Below, piece by piece: positions 48,901 to 64,000 of a DNA stretch of 64,000 bases. Made by a program: the position numbers and the translations under genes. The stretch's first letter is position 1. Every line of letters begins with the position of its first letter. Source of the stretch: Lutjanus erythropterus (Eukaryota; Chordata; Actinopteri; Lutjaniformes; Lutjanidae); NCBI GenBank assembly GCA_020091685.1, contig CM034603.1, positions 35,911,260 through 35,975,259 of the forward strand, read 5' to 3'. Below the pieces are notes generated by a model, which made no database searches, was not told the origin of the DNA, and worked only from the letters and a program-made list of their open reading frames with translations.

Positions 48901-50169
48901 CAGCCCGGCACAAAGAGCCATTCTCCATCTGTACATGTGGTTGTGACTTGCCGGTCGTCTTCGGGTTCATATCCTTCATCACATGTTATCCTTATTAATT
49001 CTTCATTTTCATACCAACCAGTTGCACTTTCTGTGACTTTTGCGTGGGGGATAGTTGGTGGAAGGCAGGCTCGTTTATCTGAGGGGTAAAAAAAAAAGAA
49101 ACAAATACTCCAGAGGTTTTTACTGATCATCAACAACCCTCTTGTCCTCAGACTCGGCAGAGACAGGCAGGCTGCAGGAGCTCTGCAGGAGCTCCGCAGG
49201 AGATGAGAGATGAGAATAACACTGAGTTGATCAGCTGATCACTGTCAATTTTCACACGCTCTGGAAGACGCCAAACTCCACTAATGTTTTGCTCAATTTA
49301 CCAGCTAAAGGGATAATTCACCCAAAAATGAAAATTCAGTCATTATCTACTTATCCTCATGCTGATTGTGGGTTGGGTTCATTTTGTTTGTCTGCAAAAC
49401 ACCGCTGGAGTTTCACAGGAAAACAGCGTCGCCGAATCTCCCTTTCTGTGGAAGTGAATGGTGGCCAGTTTTTAAATGTAAAAAAAAACTGCCATCATCC
49501 AAGCCTCCTTAATTTTAAATCTTCAGCAATCTATCTATTTCAGTTAAAGCAAACAAACTGAATTTTCATTTGACAGTGAAGTATACCAGGTTTATTTGGA
49601 TCATTATTACAGACAGAATATATGATGGTTAAATTCTTAGACATAAATATAGATAGTTGGGCTCAAGATTAAGATATGTAAGCTGATTTTTTCTCTACTG
49701 TTGTACATCATTTTGCAGCGTTTAAACATGGAATAAATAATAAAGGTTACCAAGGGGTATTTTTCAGCGTTCAAACAAACCAGTGGATATATTATAAAAC
49801 ACTTACCTATGCATTGTGGTTGATGAGACCATTTGCCATTCTGACATGTGATTGTTGCCCACCAACCCTCCACTGCAGGTTTGTAACCCTCATTACAGGC
49901 ATAAGTCAGCTTGTTGTTTATGGCTGGAGGTTCTGGGACAAAATATCCTTTTTCCAGTGTGGGAGCAGCGCAGGACTGTGCTGCACTTTGTGCTGAAACA
50001 GTGATAAGACAGAGAGCACAATACTGAAATCCCTTTAAAACAATGAAATGATAGATGATAGAATTTCTAAAAAAAAACAAACAAACAAACAAAAAACAAA
50101 ACAGTTCTTACCATGCAGAACTCCTGGAAACCAAACGAGAAGAAGAAATCCAAGATACCTCATGAACAT
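40796..50169 (-). CDS. Complement factor H-like protein 3 (5' half intact, 3' end disrupted)
   Basis: Intact exons from the start codon: 50112-50169 (signal peptide, FLLLVWFPGVLH core), 49807-49992 (CCP1), 48896-49078 (CCP2), 48552-48740 (CCP3), 45834-46025 (CCP4), then linker exons 43778-43864, 43468-43530 and 43317-43382. All are phase 1-1 and in frame. CCPs show four Cys and the penultimate Trp (NGKWSHQPQC, DGEWLFVPGC). The linker is Gly/Thr-rich (GQGGGTSGSTTRPT). Further exons lie in duplicated block C (42563-40796) but carry frame-breaking indels, and a LINE fragment sits between. CCP3 and CCP4 resemble each other and CCP3-5 of gene 1. The product could be truncated after the linker, or the 3' defects may be assembly errors. 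Expected role: secreted complement regulator or decoy of the factor H family. Confidence 0.7.
42977..43295 (+). mobile_element. LINE ORF2 C-terminal fragment
   Basis: Two adjacent + strand frames give QKALKLLNNVVYREQTDNLF and, after a frameshift near 43080, FIDLVDFKTAKVMCKARNNL. This is the characteristic region after the reverse transcriptase in L2/CR1/Rex-type fish LINEs. It is truncated on both sides. It lies in the linker-exon region of factor H-like gene 3, exactly where homology to copy A ends. Confidence 0.65.
44725..45410. mobile_element. Foldback (long inverted repeat) element 1
   Basis: The left arm (about 44725-45005) and right arm (about 45185-45410) are inverted copies. The left arm reads AATGGTGACCAGTTTTAAAATG and the right CATTTTAAAACTGGTCACCATT. 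CTGATCC/GGATCAG, GCTGCGACGC and TTCACAGAACACTCC-type phrases are mirrored too. The ends read TAGTTCACCCAAAAATTAAA and ...GAAACTATCGCTTTAAGGGC. It is non-autonomous with no transposase. The frames at 45001-45375 lie inside it and are not genes. Confidence 0.75.
46895..47450. repeat. Foldback element with inner arms of about 70 bases
   Basis: Around 47045-47115 the sequence runs GCATATCCAGTCATACAACAG to CTCTAGGGGCAGAGCTGAG. Around 47346-47417 is its reverse complement (GCTCAGCACTGCCCC to TATGACTGAATATGC). Outer parts also mirror (GGCAAACGTGTGGCATAT against ATATGCAGCGCGTTTGCC). A non-autonomous inverted-repeat element is the simplest reading. Overlapping small frames on both strands are by-products. 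Confidence 0.7.
47923..47970. repeat. AAC trinucleotide microsatellite
   Basis: About 16 AAC/ACA units with TAC, GAC and GAC-type interruptions. The - strand poly-Cys frame across it is an artefact. Confidence 0.9.
49305..49505. repeat. Single arm of the foldback repeat family
   Basis: Begins AAAGGGATAATTCACCCAAA, continues ATGAAAATTCAGTCATTATC and GGAAGTGAATGGTGGCCAG, the same phrases as the arms at 44725, 54115 and 55425, but without a mirrored partner. It lies in the intron between CCP1 and CCP2 of factor H-like gene 3. Confidence 0.7.
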
Positions 50170-50224
50170 TTTGGCAGGAATTAAAGTCACAGCAGAGCAG
50201 AGAGTCCAGTATAGATCAGAACTA

Positions 50225-50237
50225 GTTAATGATTATT
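50225..50237 (-). promoter_or_regulatory. HNF1-like site upstream of factor H-like gene 3
   Basis: GTTAATGATTATT on the + strand matches GTTAATNATTAAC at 11 of 13 positions and lies 56 bases from the start codon. The flanking block (50205-50250) aligns with the equivalent blocks of genes 1 and 2. Confidence 0.5.
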
Positions 50238-50889
50238 GAGGGCATTTCCCCCAAAAGAATTAAGAAATGTGAAGTGAACAATGACTCTTCTGCTCTGACG
50301 CCAACGCTGCATTTAAATGCAACATTACATTACATTACAGACAAACAAACAAACAAACAAACACATACTGATCTGGAAGAACATCTGGAAGAACATCTTT
50401 CTGTGTTCAACAAGTTGAACAAAGTTTCTCAGTTATGTGAATGTAAGTCGATGTATTTATGTAACAGCACCTTAGGATTAAAAGTTTCTTCAAGAATAAG
50501 AAAGTAATAATAGTAGTTAGAATAATAGGCAGTGTAATAAACACAGTCTCTAATTTTGTTTTTTGTGTAGCACTTCAGTAAATGTAGCGGCGTTCAGCAG
50601 TGAATCCTCCGTGTTTGCTAACACAGAGTGGCGCCCACAGCAGCGGTTTGTTTGTTTAGAGTCTAGATTTCAAAATGATTTCCCGTACTGCTGCGATCAG
50701 AGGTCAGAATTATGAAACAGCAAACACAGTCGGGCCTAAAGGTCAGACTGCAGCAACAGAGGGTTTCAAAGTGAGGCTAGAGATACTCAGACTTCAGGGG
50801 GTTTAGCACTGCCACATGTAGAGCCCTATGGAAGGTCATCTGAAATAGCTGAGTTGGCTAAACAGTGGGAAATGTAAATGATAATCAAC

Positions 50890-51690
50890 TGACATGGATA
50901 CAGAAACAGATACTGATCCATTCCAGAGAGACGAGGATAAAAGTCCATACGATGTTACATATCTCTCTACATCATCATCTTTGATTTGGAACAATACATC
51001 AATTCAAATAGGGAACAAAAAAAACATACTGTGGGAGTCATGGTCGGATAAAAATATTAAAAAAGTCAGTGACTTGTATAGAGCAGACATTTTAAGATTT
51101 AAAGATGATTTTGGTCCAACAGACAAAAGGGAATTTTGGTGTTATCTACATTAGGAGCTGTGTTAAGAGTTTGGGAGTCAAACAAAAAGGAGAACGGACT
51201 GGTATCCTATTTTAATTTGCCAAACAGTACACAGTCTGGGAAACTCTGTGAAAGAGATCTCAACTCAAACACAGAAGAGGACATGTGGGAAACTATAGCA
51301 GCTGATGCAGGATGGTCAGTTAGAGATGCAACAGAATCACACACAGGTATTATTATACCCCGGTTAAACTTCAAAGGACGGGACTTATGGAGGATAATTA
51401 CTGCTGGAGGTGTGAAAAGGAAGCGGGTACGTCTCTTCAGTTACTGTGGGATTGTTCATCTGTTTCTCTTCTATGGAGGCGAGCAGTCAAACGTATTGGA
51501 GGGTGGCCGCAAAAGCCACCGTCACAATTTCCTTGGCCGTTCTGATGAGGGGTGTGGAAGATGAACAGTTTTTATTATTAATCGATGTATTGATTTTTGG
51601 GATTCTCCTTGGGATACTTCACATTTGTGTTCAACCTCTTCTTAGTTTCTTCCTTTTCGTGCAGAGTAATCAAGGAGGAGGGAAATAAAC
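50890..51690 (+). mobile_element. L1/Tx1-type LINE ORF2 fragment
   Basis: The + strand frame 50894-51154 reads SSSLIWNNTSIQIGNKKNIL then WESWSDKNIKKVSDLY, the recognisable C-terminal region of L1-clade ORF2 proteins. It continues after a frameshift in 51136-51564 (VWESNKKENG...). No reverse transcriptase or endonuclease domain is left, so it is 5'-truncated and dead. Confidence 0.7.
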
Positions 51691-51764
51691 GTCCTCCAGA
51701 ACACGAACTAATCGGCTGGTGTTACACATCGTTAATGTGTGGACGAAGGAATGACTGAATCAGT

Positions 51765-53575
51765 CAGTGATGGACAAAGTACTCAACACACCAGTAGTCA
51801 GAGTACAGATACTCCCGGTCAAATATTACTCAACTACAAGTGAAAGTCGGTCAGTCAAAATTTTACTTGAGTTAAAGCACTAGAGTACTTGCTTTTAAAA
51901 ATACTGAAGTATTCAAAAGTACAAATTACAAAGTACATTTTCTAATATCAATACAGTGCTGTACCACTCTGCTACACAAAGTCTATAGAAACACCTATAA
52001 AAACTTCAGCAGAGAAATGCAATCAAAAACAAAACGGACAGCTGTTGTCATTTTCTGATGTAACTGTATTAAAATCACATCATAACATTAGACTGAAGCC
52101 GACTGTAAGGAGTTCTCCAAGTCTGTTAAATAACTGAGATTTCTTTCTGTCTTCAGAGGCAGGATATACATTAATTATGTGGTATTTTAAAACAATCCAA
52201 CATTAAAACCTGCCTGGAATTATTTCTCTTTTTTCTAATAATAATAACATCTTGAGATTTAATTTAGTCTTTCTCCTGCCGTCACCATTACAGAGTTTTG
52301 TTTGAATGAAAGAGGGAGAACTTGCTTGTTCTTGTTACAGAGCACATCTGGATGACGTATTTCTGCTTTTACATCGGTTGAGAGCGAGTACTGTGATTGG
52401 TTTCCTTCTGTGAGGAACGCAGCGTGCGGCCAGTTGCATTTTAGAAAAGAAAAAACAGCAACAGCTGACTTCAAGGCAAGGCAAGTTTATTTATATAGCG
52501 CCATTCAGACACGAGGCAATTTAAGGTGCTTTACAAGAACTTAGAAATACGTTAAAATAAAACATTAAAGGAGCATTAAAATTGTGTTTGAGATAATTAA
52601 AAACAAAAGCTAAAGGCAAGCCAATAAATAGTTGAAAACATTACAGAAATTGCATTTACCGTTGCCACGGTAAACTGCAGAAATGCAGTACGAGAATGGA
52701 AAAACTTGGCCGACTTAACAACCGTAACTGAGGAGGGCGGGGCTTAGCGAAGAGTCAGTTCCATAGAGGGAATTTCATCAAACTTGGCACAGACGCCAAC
52801 TGACCTCACATCCATCCCACTCTGAAAGGGACATCTGAGGAGCGCTCGCGGGTGATTTCTTCAGATTTTGGTGCGAACATTTTGACCACAATTTCAAACG
52901 TCAGTTATGACAAAATTTCACACAAATGTCCAAAGGGATACAAGCAGTGCCGGAAAGTAGCTTCAAAATAGAGTCACTTACATGTAACTACTTACATATA
53001 ATTAATTACAAAATTAATGTGTTTGTAATCCATTACAGTTGAGAAATAATAATTACATTACAGATGGTTACATCCAGATGTTCTTTTGGGATTGAATGGT
53101 GGAAATCTGCACTCTGAGTCATAAACTACAACTAATTTGTTTCTTTACTCAGGCAGAGTTTTCAGTTACCTGTACTTTACTTTAGTATTTATTTTTACTT
53201 TTACCTCCAACGTTTTAAGGCAAATATCTGTACTTTCTACTCCTCACATTTTCAAAACAGGCTTGCTACTTTAGTTTTAATGCACTTGAGGGGAATTATT
53301 AATTATTTAAAATGATTTAGAGTGTCACATTTCTGAAATCATCTCCATGTTGTGATATTATCACACTATATAATATAGGCAGCATAATAAAAATATGAAC
53401 ACCTCAATCTGACACTGTATATTTGGTGACTTTAATTTTGTATTTCGTGTAACAATCCAGCAAGTGTAGCAGAATTCAACGGTGAAACTTCCATGTTTGC
53501 TAACAGAATCGACCCCACAGGAGTGATTTGTTTGTTTAGAGTCCAGATTTCAAAATGATCAGAGGTCACAGCAGC
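51765..53575. other. Repeat-rich spacer
   Basis: No gene seen. An AGTACAGATACTC/ACTACAAGTGAAAG-type dispersed repeat lies at about 51770-51960 and a related segment at 53160-53260. Around 52480-52560 is the common fish repeat phrase AAGGCAAGTTTATTTATATAGCG. The TGTAATCCATTACAG phrase near 53020 is shared with the extreme left end of the window (position about 20). Confidence 0.5.
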
Positions 53576-53578
53576 TCG

Positions 53579-53629
53579 GGATGGATGGATGGTTGGATGG
53601 ATGGATGGATGGTTGGATGGATGGATGGG
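53579..53629. repeat. ATGG tetranucleotide microsatellite
   Basis: About 12 units of GGAT/GATG with two GGTT variants. Simple repeat. Confidence 0.95.
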
Positions 53630-53929
53630 ACAATAACACATAGAGAGGACAATTCCTTAGTGTATTCATCAGTGTGTATCAGGCACCACAGACGTAACAA
53701 GACAAAAACGACATAAAAGACGAAATGAAACGGAGATCAGCGAGGTTCAGTTAGGTTTCCACAGAAACAGGAAGTAGAAATGTCCCTTGGAAGGCAACAT
53801 TTTTAACTTTTTTTTTTTTTTACAGTACTTTTTCCCCCTTGTACTTGAGTTACTTGAGTTTTATACAAGTATCTGTACTTTTTCTTAAATAAATAACATC
53901 TGTACTTTTGCCACCTCTGAAAACAGCAG

Positions 53930-54800
53930 TATTGGCTCAATTGTCGACGGCCTATGTAAAATAAATAAAACAAAACCACCTTGAGGAAGACAACACCTAC
54001 ATCAGAATGCTCTGCAGCACTCTACCACACTCTGAAACTGGATATTGGACCTCCTCGTAAACAGACCCCAGACAGTTTGGACTGGCGTCCCTCAGGGCTG
54101 TACACTGTACGCCCATGACTGCAGCAGAGTTTCACAGGAAACCAGCGCTGCAGAATTTCACAAATAATGGAAGTGAATGGTGACCAGTTTTAAAACGTAA
54201 AAAACTGGAAAAAAAAAAAAGTCCAAGTCCCAACATGCTGTTTGCACACCTTCACAACACACACAACCAGTTCAGACAGTGTGCACATGAACGTGGCTCC
54301 AAGCTAAGGATCTACAGTGAAGATTCAGGATAAAAACATGGTGTCAATAACTTTTTTTTTTGATCAGCTTGGCATGTTGGGGCTTCAGGAGACTTGGATT
54401 ACACCAGACGAGCAGTATGGAGGCATGATCACTGTTCACTTCCACTGTTTTCCACTGAGATTCTGCAACACTGTTTTTCTGTGAAACTCCAGCAGTGTTT
54501 TCTAGACTGAAAAACTAAACCTGACCTTCATTTGGCACGAAGGTGAGTAGATACTGACCAAATTTTCATTTTGGGGTGAATTACCCCTTTAAGAAAACTT
54601 AAGAAGGCAAAATTCCCATGCCATGTTCATCATTGATATTAGGGAGGTGCATAGAGCCCAAAAGACTGAAAGATCCACCACAGCCACACACCCTGCTTCT
54701 GTCGGGCAAAAGATACAGAAGTATCTGCTGCCACACCACCAGACTGAAGAACGGCTTCTTCCCTCAGGCTGTTCTATATTTTAATTTATCTTTTCAACCA
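53930..54800 (+). mobile_element. LINE remnant split by foldback element 2
   Basis: The sequence near 54070-54110 translates in one frame to TGVPQGCTL-like text, the reverse transcriptase motif preceding the catalytic loop. At 54640-54790 the frame reads LLLSGKRYRSICCHTTRLKN, the usual ORF2 C-terminus. Between them, about 54115-54595, lies an inverted-repeat element sharing AGTGAATGGTGACCAGTTTT and its complement with the element at 44725, and ending GGTGAATTACCCCTTTAAG. The nested layout implies insertion of the foldback element, or a fusion of separate fragments. Confidence 0.55.
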
Positions 54801-55424
54801 ATTCCAAACAATCAGCCAAAGAGAGAACTACATTAAAATCTCATGATCAAACCTCGTTGTAAACGACAAATACATCTCCTTGTATTCTTGTTTCTTTGTA
54901 ATAATGATCCTGATGTGAGTCTACTGTTTGTCTCAGAGACTCCATGTCAGGGTTTGATTGCCATCTGCTGGATCCTTGTGCGTTCTGCATTGCTTTACTC
55001 TCTCAATCACAAGCTCCTGATCGTTGCAGAGCAGCACACTGTATCGTTTATGTTTTACAGAGGAGACATGGACATGTAGTGAAAATCAATACCAGGTTCA
55101 TCATCAGAGATCAGTAAATAAACTATTTTCTTTCTATGGCACAATGCTTATTGCTGCCTCTCTCCTCTGTACTGTTCATTCATGGCTAACACTTCTTCAG
55201 CATGAACAATAACATTAATTAGTGTGTTTCCAGGTATTTATTTTATAAATATGGAGAAAAATAAGTGTCATTACTGGTGACAGATGTGTGCATTATGGTC
55301 TAATCACGGACATATATATATATGAAGATGCTGCATTGGTCTTTCAATCATACGCTAATGTTGCTGCCACGCATTGGTCCTGACAGGACTGACCTGTGCA
55401 TCCTGTGCCTGGATTTTAAAAAAC

Positions 55425-55970
55425 AACCCGAAATGAAAATTCAGTCATTATTTACTCAGTACACAAAACACTGCCGGAGTTTAACAGGAAAAAAGTGTTG
55501 CAGAATGTCAGTGGAAAACAGTGGAAGTGAACGATGACCATGCCTCCATACTGCTTGTCTGGTGTAATCCAAGTCTCATGAAGTCCCAGCATGCCGTCTG
55601 CACACCGTCACACCGCACACACCCAGTTCAGACAGTGTGCATGCAAACGTGGCTCCAAGCTAAAGATCTACAGTGAAGATTCAGGATAAAAACATGGTGT
55701 AAATAACATTTTTTTAGTCAGTTTGGTATGTTGGGGCTTTAGGAGACTTGGATTACACCAGATGAGCAGTATGGAGGCATTTCATGTTTTTAATCTGCTG
55801 TTTTTTACGTTTGAAAACTGGTCACCATTCACTTCCATTGTTTCCATTGGGAGATTCTGCAGCACTGTTTTGCAGACTAAAGAACTAAACCTGACCTCCA
55901 ATCTGCATGAGGCTGAGTAGATAATGACTGACTTTTAATTTCTGGGTGAACTATCCCTTTAAGACAACCA
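55425..55970. mobile_element. Foldback element 3
   Basis: Left end GAAATGAAAATTCAGTCATT and right end TGGGTGAACTATCCCTTTAAG. The arms mirror through CTCCATACTGCTTGTCTGGTG against CACCAGATGAGCAGTATGGAG. The centre (AAACGTGGCTCCAAGCTAAAG, ATTCAGGATAAAAACATGGTG) is nearly identical to the centre of the element at 54115-54595, so these two are recent relatives. No coding capacity. Confidence 0.75.
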
Positions 55971-56764
55971 CGCTTTAGGAGACATTTGCATGTCATGTGG
56001 CACTGCCAGGGTTCCTCAACATCACGTGTCAATTTGAGCTCCAGGGCCACGAGGTCTTGCTGGACATCATCATCAAAAACCAGCGAAAACCAATTATTGA
56101 TCCACAAAGAGAAGTGCTGTATCTTTTCCGAAGGTGACTTACGATGTGAAAGAGGAAGTTAAGAGTCTGGATGTAATTTGTCCTGCTGTCTGTGCGCGAG
56201 ACCCTCGGCCTCCAGAGGTTTGTATTGATTTCTCTCCCGCCGTCTGCTTTACCAATCTCATCCTGCCCTCGCTGATTGATGAGGAAGCTCACTTGCCAGT
56301 TTCCTCTTTTTTTTTACCCCCTCATCTGTCTTGCAACACGACATCTTCGCCATGGATTTTCTTCTCACGCCTTGGACCATCCACCCAGCCCGATGCAGTG
56401 AACTGAGAATGAGGACATAATGAAGACAGTGTTGTTGTGCAAAGTGTGAGAAAAAAAACGTCCCTGTTGACATAATGGAATTCATTTGTCTGGTTTCCCT
56501 CAAGAAAACATGAATCCTGATATTTTTGATATTTCATTTTATTTTGTTCTTTTTAATTTGTGCAAATTGCCTCCAGTTTTCTCCCATTTGATGCTTTTTT
56601 TCCCCGATTTATCCAGAGGCCCTGGAAGTAGCTGTTTAATCAGCCGCTGTGTGGACTGAGCAGCGCTGATAAAGAACTCATTACTCTTCATTAAGGAACC
56701 ATCGCCTACAGACTTCATCTGACAATACGGCTGGAGAACAATTACTGCGGTTCCAACACTCAAG

Positions 56765-57720
56765 ACTGCAGCCACACTCTTAGAAATAAAGACGCTGACT
56801 AGAACCATGAAGGGTTCTTCAGCTTGTCCCCATTTTGGTTGCTAGTAGAACCTTTTATAAAGGTTTCACCTGGATCCTATCTACCTAGTTCTACCTAGAA
56901 AACTTCATCAAGGATTATACCTAGAACCATCTGTGAAAGGTTTCACCCAGAACCTCCTATAAGCGGTTCTACAGAGAAGCCATCTATTGTGTAATGGGTC
57001 CACAGAGAACCTTCTCTGGTGCTAACAAGAAGCCACCCAGGGGGTTCGACCTAAACCCTTTTGTATTCCAAAGGTGTTATACAGAACCCTCCCAAGGGAT
57101 TCTACTTAGGACTTTACCTAGAACATTCACAGGGTTCATTTATTCTAATATTCCCAAGGTTTTACTAGAACACATTAAGGGAGGTTCTACCAAAAACTTT
57201 TTTTTTTTTTACATTCCAAGGATTTTGTCTAGAACACACTCAAGGGGTTCTACCAAAGACCTTTCATATTCCAAAGGTTTTATTTAGAACCCACCCTAGG
57301 GGTTCTACTGAGAGTTCTGTCATATTCCAAGGGTTTTATCTAGAACACACTCTTCTACCAAGAACCCTCTTATATTCCAAAGGTGTTATCTAGAACACTC
57401 CCACAGGATTCTCCTGAGGACCTTTTTATAAGCCCAGGGTTTTATCTAGAACACACTCAGGAGATTCTATCAAAAAGGTTTCAACAATCTCTTCCAGAGA
57501 AGGGTCAATTGGATGGAAGGGGTTCTTAATGGAACCCTCCTTTTCAAACAGCCTTTGACAAACCTCTTCAAAAAAACAACAACAAACAAACAAGGGGGGG
57601 GGTTGTTGGGGGTTCTTCAGAAGCACATGGTTCTGGGTAGATCTTAAGCCAGAAGCTTAAACTTAAGTTCTAAGCCAGAAAGAACCCCTTTGGAACCCTT
57701 ATTTCTGTTAGTGCAAGTCA
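56765..57720. repeat. GGTTCT/AGAACC degenerate element
   Basis: About 950 bases in which GGGTTCTAC, AGAACC and ATTCCAAGGGTTTTATCTAG recur every 40-60 bases. The ends are weak inverted repeats: CACTCTTAGAAATAAAG at the left and the complement of CACTAACAGAAATAAGGG at the right. It resembles a widespread non-autonomous fish DNA element. The fragment at about 37965-38100 (ATCTTAGAAAAAAGGTTC) is probably related. No gene. Confidence 0.6.
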
Positions 57721-58429
57721 CCCAGTTAGGAGGATCTTGTACAGAAGCCTTGCAGTCAGGCTGCAGTTGCCGTCAAAGACTGTGGAAGGAACACATACAG
57801 AGAACAGCTGAAGTTAATATATCAAAAGTTTATCTTGACCTTGCAGCAAAAAGCTGTCAGCTGAAGTTAACGGAGAACTCTGGGATTTTTTTTTTTTTTT
57901 TTTAAGGCTTTAAACACGTTTTCTTCACAAATCTTTGAGCGGCAGAACAGGAACGTCAGAGAGCTCTGATCTTGCCCCCCCCTGAGAAATGATATTTGAT
58001 GATGAATATTTATCCTCCGAAGTGTGTGATACACTCTCTTCACTCCCTTCTCACCCTCATTAAACACGCAGACACCAGACGTAAAGACAGTCACACGGTG
58101 GCCATTTTTCTCTGACATCACAGTCAGGGATGGAGCACAAATGATTCATTGCTGCGTTTAGGTTCCGAGTCGCGTTACGTAGCAATATGACAAATCATTA
58201 TCCTTTCATCGCCTTAGGACTGATCAGTAACTGAAAGATGATGGATACGGACGTTAGGCCATACAATATATATAAAACAACATATTTGATAACCTTTTAG
58301 CAACAGTTAGACAACAGCTAAAGTTAGCATTGGTGTAATATCTAGACAGGACACTGCTGATCAGCCTTGCTTCCATTTTCCGCAGTGGTTCCTCATGGTA
58401 CTACAATACTGTTGACAGTACAGTGTTGA

Positions 58430-58750
58430 TGGGGGCATCAGGGTAAGAAGACAGACAGATCAACTGATGCTCCCATCATGCCTAGCACCTACCGTACAAG
58501 AATGATCAGGTTTTGACATTAATGGATTTTTTTTCTTCCCTGACGACAAAGACATATTCCAAGATAATGATGTCAGGATTCATCAGGATCAAACTGTTAA
58601 AGAGTGGATCAGGAAGCATGAGACATCATTTTGACTCATGGACTGTCCACCACAGAGTCCGGACCTGAACCCCACTGAGAATCTTAGGGATGAGCTGGAG
58701 AAGACTTTACACAGCGGCCCAACTATCATCAAGACAAGATCTTGTATGCT
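58430..58750 (+). mobile_element. Truncated Tc1-like fragment
   Basis: The sequence closely matches the transposase part of the element at 27158-28125 in the opposite orientation, including GTCAGGATTCATCAGGATCA, TGGACTGTCCACCACAGAGT and CCTGAACCCCACTGAGAATC. Neither terminal repeat is present, so it is a dead, end-truncated copy. Confidence 0.8.
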
Positions 58751-59164
58751 GCTTTCAACGTGCAGTGACTCTGAGTACCCTGAGGTGCCAGGACCCCCCG
58801 TTTAAGACCTCTGATCTACAATACTGGAGGTCTAAGAACTAGATTTCGACACATTGGCTCCTTTCATGAGACTGGTCCACAATATGAAGTAATATTGAAG
58901 GAGCCGGCTGATGTTGCGCTGCTACTTCCAAACAAATTAAGATGTAAAAAAGTGACCTGTCACATGGCAGAGATGGGACTTTACAGGATAATCCATCCTG
59001 GTTTCTTGTCTTTTAAAGAGGTAACTCCTCTCTGCCAGATTGCACTTGTACATTTTCATTCTTTCATGATAAAAAAAACCCCCTACATTAAACTGAGAAA
59101 CTTCATTAATTAAGTGGACACAAACATCTACAATAGGCAGGACACAGATATTTGTTTCTGAGGC

Positions 59165-59170
59165 TTTATT
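59165..59170 (-). terminator. Poly(A) signal candidate of cdc73
   Basis: AATAAA on the - strand in the context GACAATAAAGCCTCAG, about 785 bases after the cdc73 stop at 59955. It is the most typical-looking signal in the interval, but its use is not proven. Confidence 0.4.
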
Positions 59171-59954
59171 GTCTATTTTCATGTGATGACATAAAGCAAT
59201 ACTTTCCATCACTTCTCTCCTCTAGCACAACACCAACAAAGAAGAAAAGAAAAACTTTAACAAGGTCATTGCATGACCAAGAAATGTGCTGATCTGTCAA
59301 AAAACTGAGCTAGTAACTGAGCTTTACTGAGCCAGAGCAGAGTAGTTTTCTGAAGTATTAACAAAATCACTTACCTGCATCCTCGTCTCTGCTCGAAGAG
59401 CTTTGGCTCTGACAGCTTTTATCATATATGTACATTCAGACCACAAACACCCAAAATCAAAAAAAATATAAGTGTAAAGGAAGTCTCTTTCATTAAACTT
59501 GGTGGCCGACTTGTTTGTACCGAGAGCTGTTTTCACATTTCTCTCAATCTAAACACTTTTGGGTTGAATTCACCAACAATTCATGAACAAAAATGCAAAC
59601 CACCTCTCCCTCCCTGTTATGTTGCTTAAGATCTCATTTAATGTTTCCACAGTATGATGCCTTTTTTTATATAAAACATATTTTGGTATTTTGTTTATAA
59701 CTACATGAAAACATTAGAAAACAATTACAACAAAAACACAAAAATCCCCTAAATCTCCCCTCCAGTGTCCAGAACAACATATCCAGCGCACTGCATTAAA
59801 AGTGGAAGTCCACTGGATAATCCGTCCTCCTTCTCCTGTTAAAATGGGGATCGTGTTGGAAGATGGGATGGCAGCTTGGATGAGCGGGGTTACCTCTGCA
59901 AAGAGGTGGTCTGAGGAGAGCTGGAAGGTCGGAGATGGACGCTGTGATCTGGGC

Positions 59955-64000
<4,046 letters not shown>

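Overview
The window looks like teleost (ray-finned, probably percomorph) nuclear DNA. It has AT-rich intergenic sequence, introns with canonical GT-AG borders, Tc1-type transposons, LINE remnants, foldback elements and many microsatellites. Three gene blocks can be read. (1) A complete zbtb41 gene on the + strand (coding 6496-15534, 11 coding exons, 938 codons). (2) A cluster of complement factor H-like genes on the - strand (about 19.7-50.2 kb). (3) The C-terminal five exons of cdc73 on the - strand (59955-63981, running off the right edge). In human 1q31, CDC73, the CFH family and ZBTB41 also lie in one neighbourhood, so this is conserved synteny and supports the factor H assignment.

Layout: 1-4.5 kb intergenic repeats; 4.55-4.90 kb a putative zbtb41 promoter and non-coding first exon with two TCTCGCGAGA palindromes in a large inverted repeat; 5.2-6.0 kb a degenerate repeat in intron 1; 6.5-15.5 kb zbtb41; 15.5-19 kb 3' UTR and spacer; 19.0-19.25 kb an orphan terminal exon; 19.7-28.9 kb factor H-like gene 1, intact as read (523 codons plus stop); 31.1-37.8 kb factor H-like gene 2, broken; 40.8-50.2 kb factor H-like gene 3, with an intact 5' half and a disrupted 3' end; 50.2-59.1 kb a repeat-rich spacer; 59.2-64 kb cdc73.

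The factor H-like genes share one architecture: signal peptide, three to five CCP/sushi domains (one exon each, all phase 1), a run of very small phase-1 exons coding a Gly/Ser/Thr-rich linker, two C-terminal CCPs resembling the last two domains of mammalian factor H, and a short tail. All three have an HNF1-like site 56-65 bp upstream of the start codon, which suggests a shared liver promoter. Gene 2 carries a second copy of its C-terminal module. The 3' ends of genes 2 and 3 are near-identical, about 9.6-9.7 kb apart, but differ by many one- and two-base indels that break frames. Either the cluster is decaying after recent duplication or the assembly is poorly polished there.

All coordinates were derived by eye from splice signals, reading frame and exon phase. 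Family names rest on recognised motifs, not on a database search.
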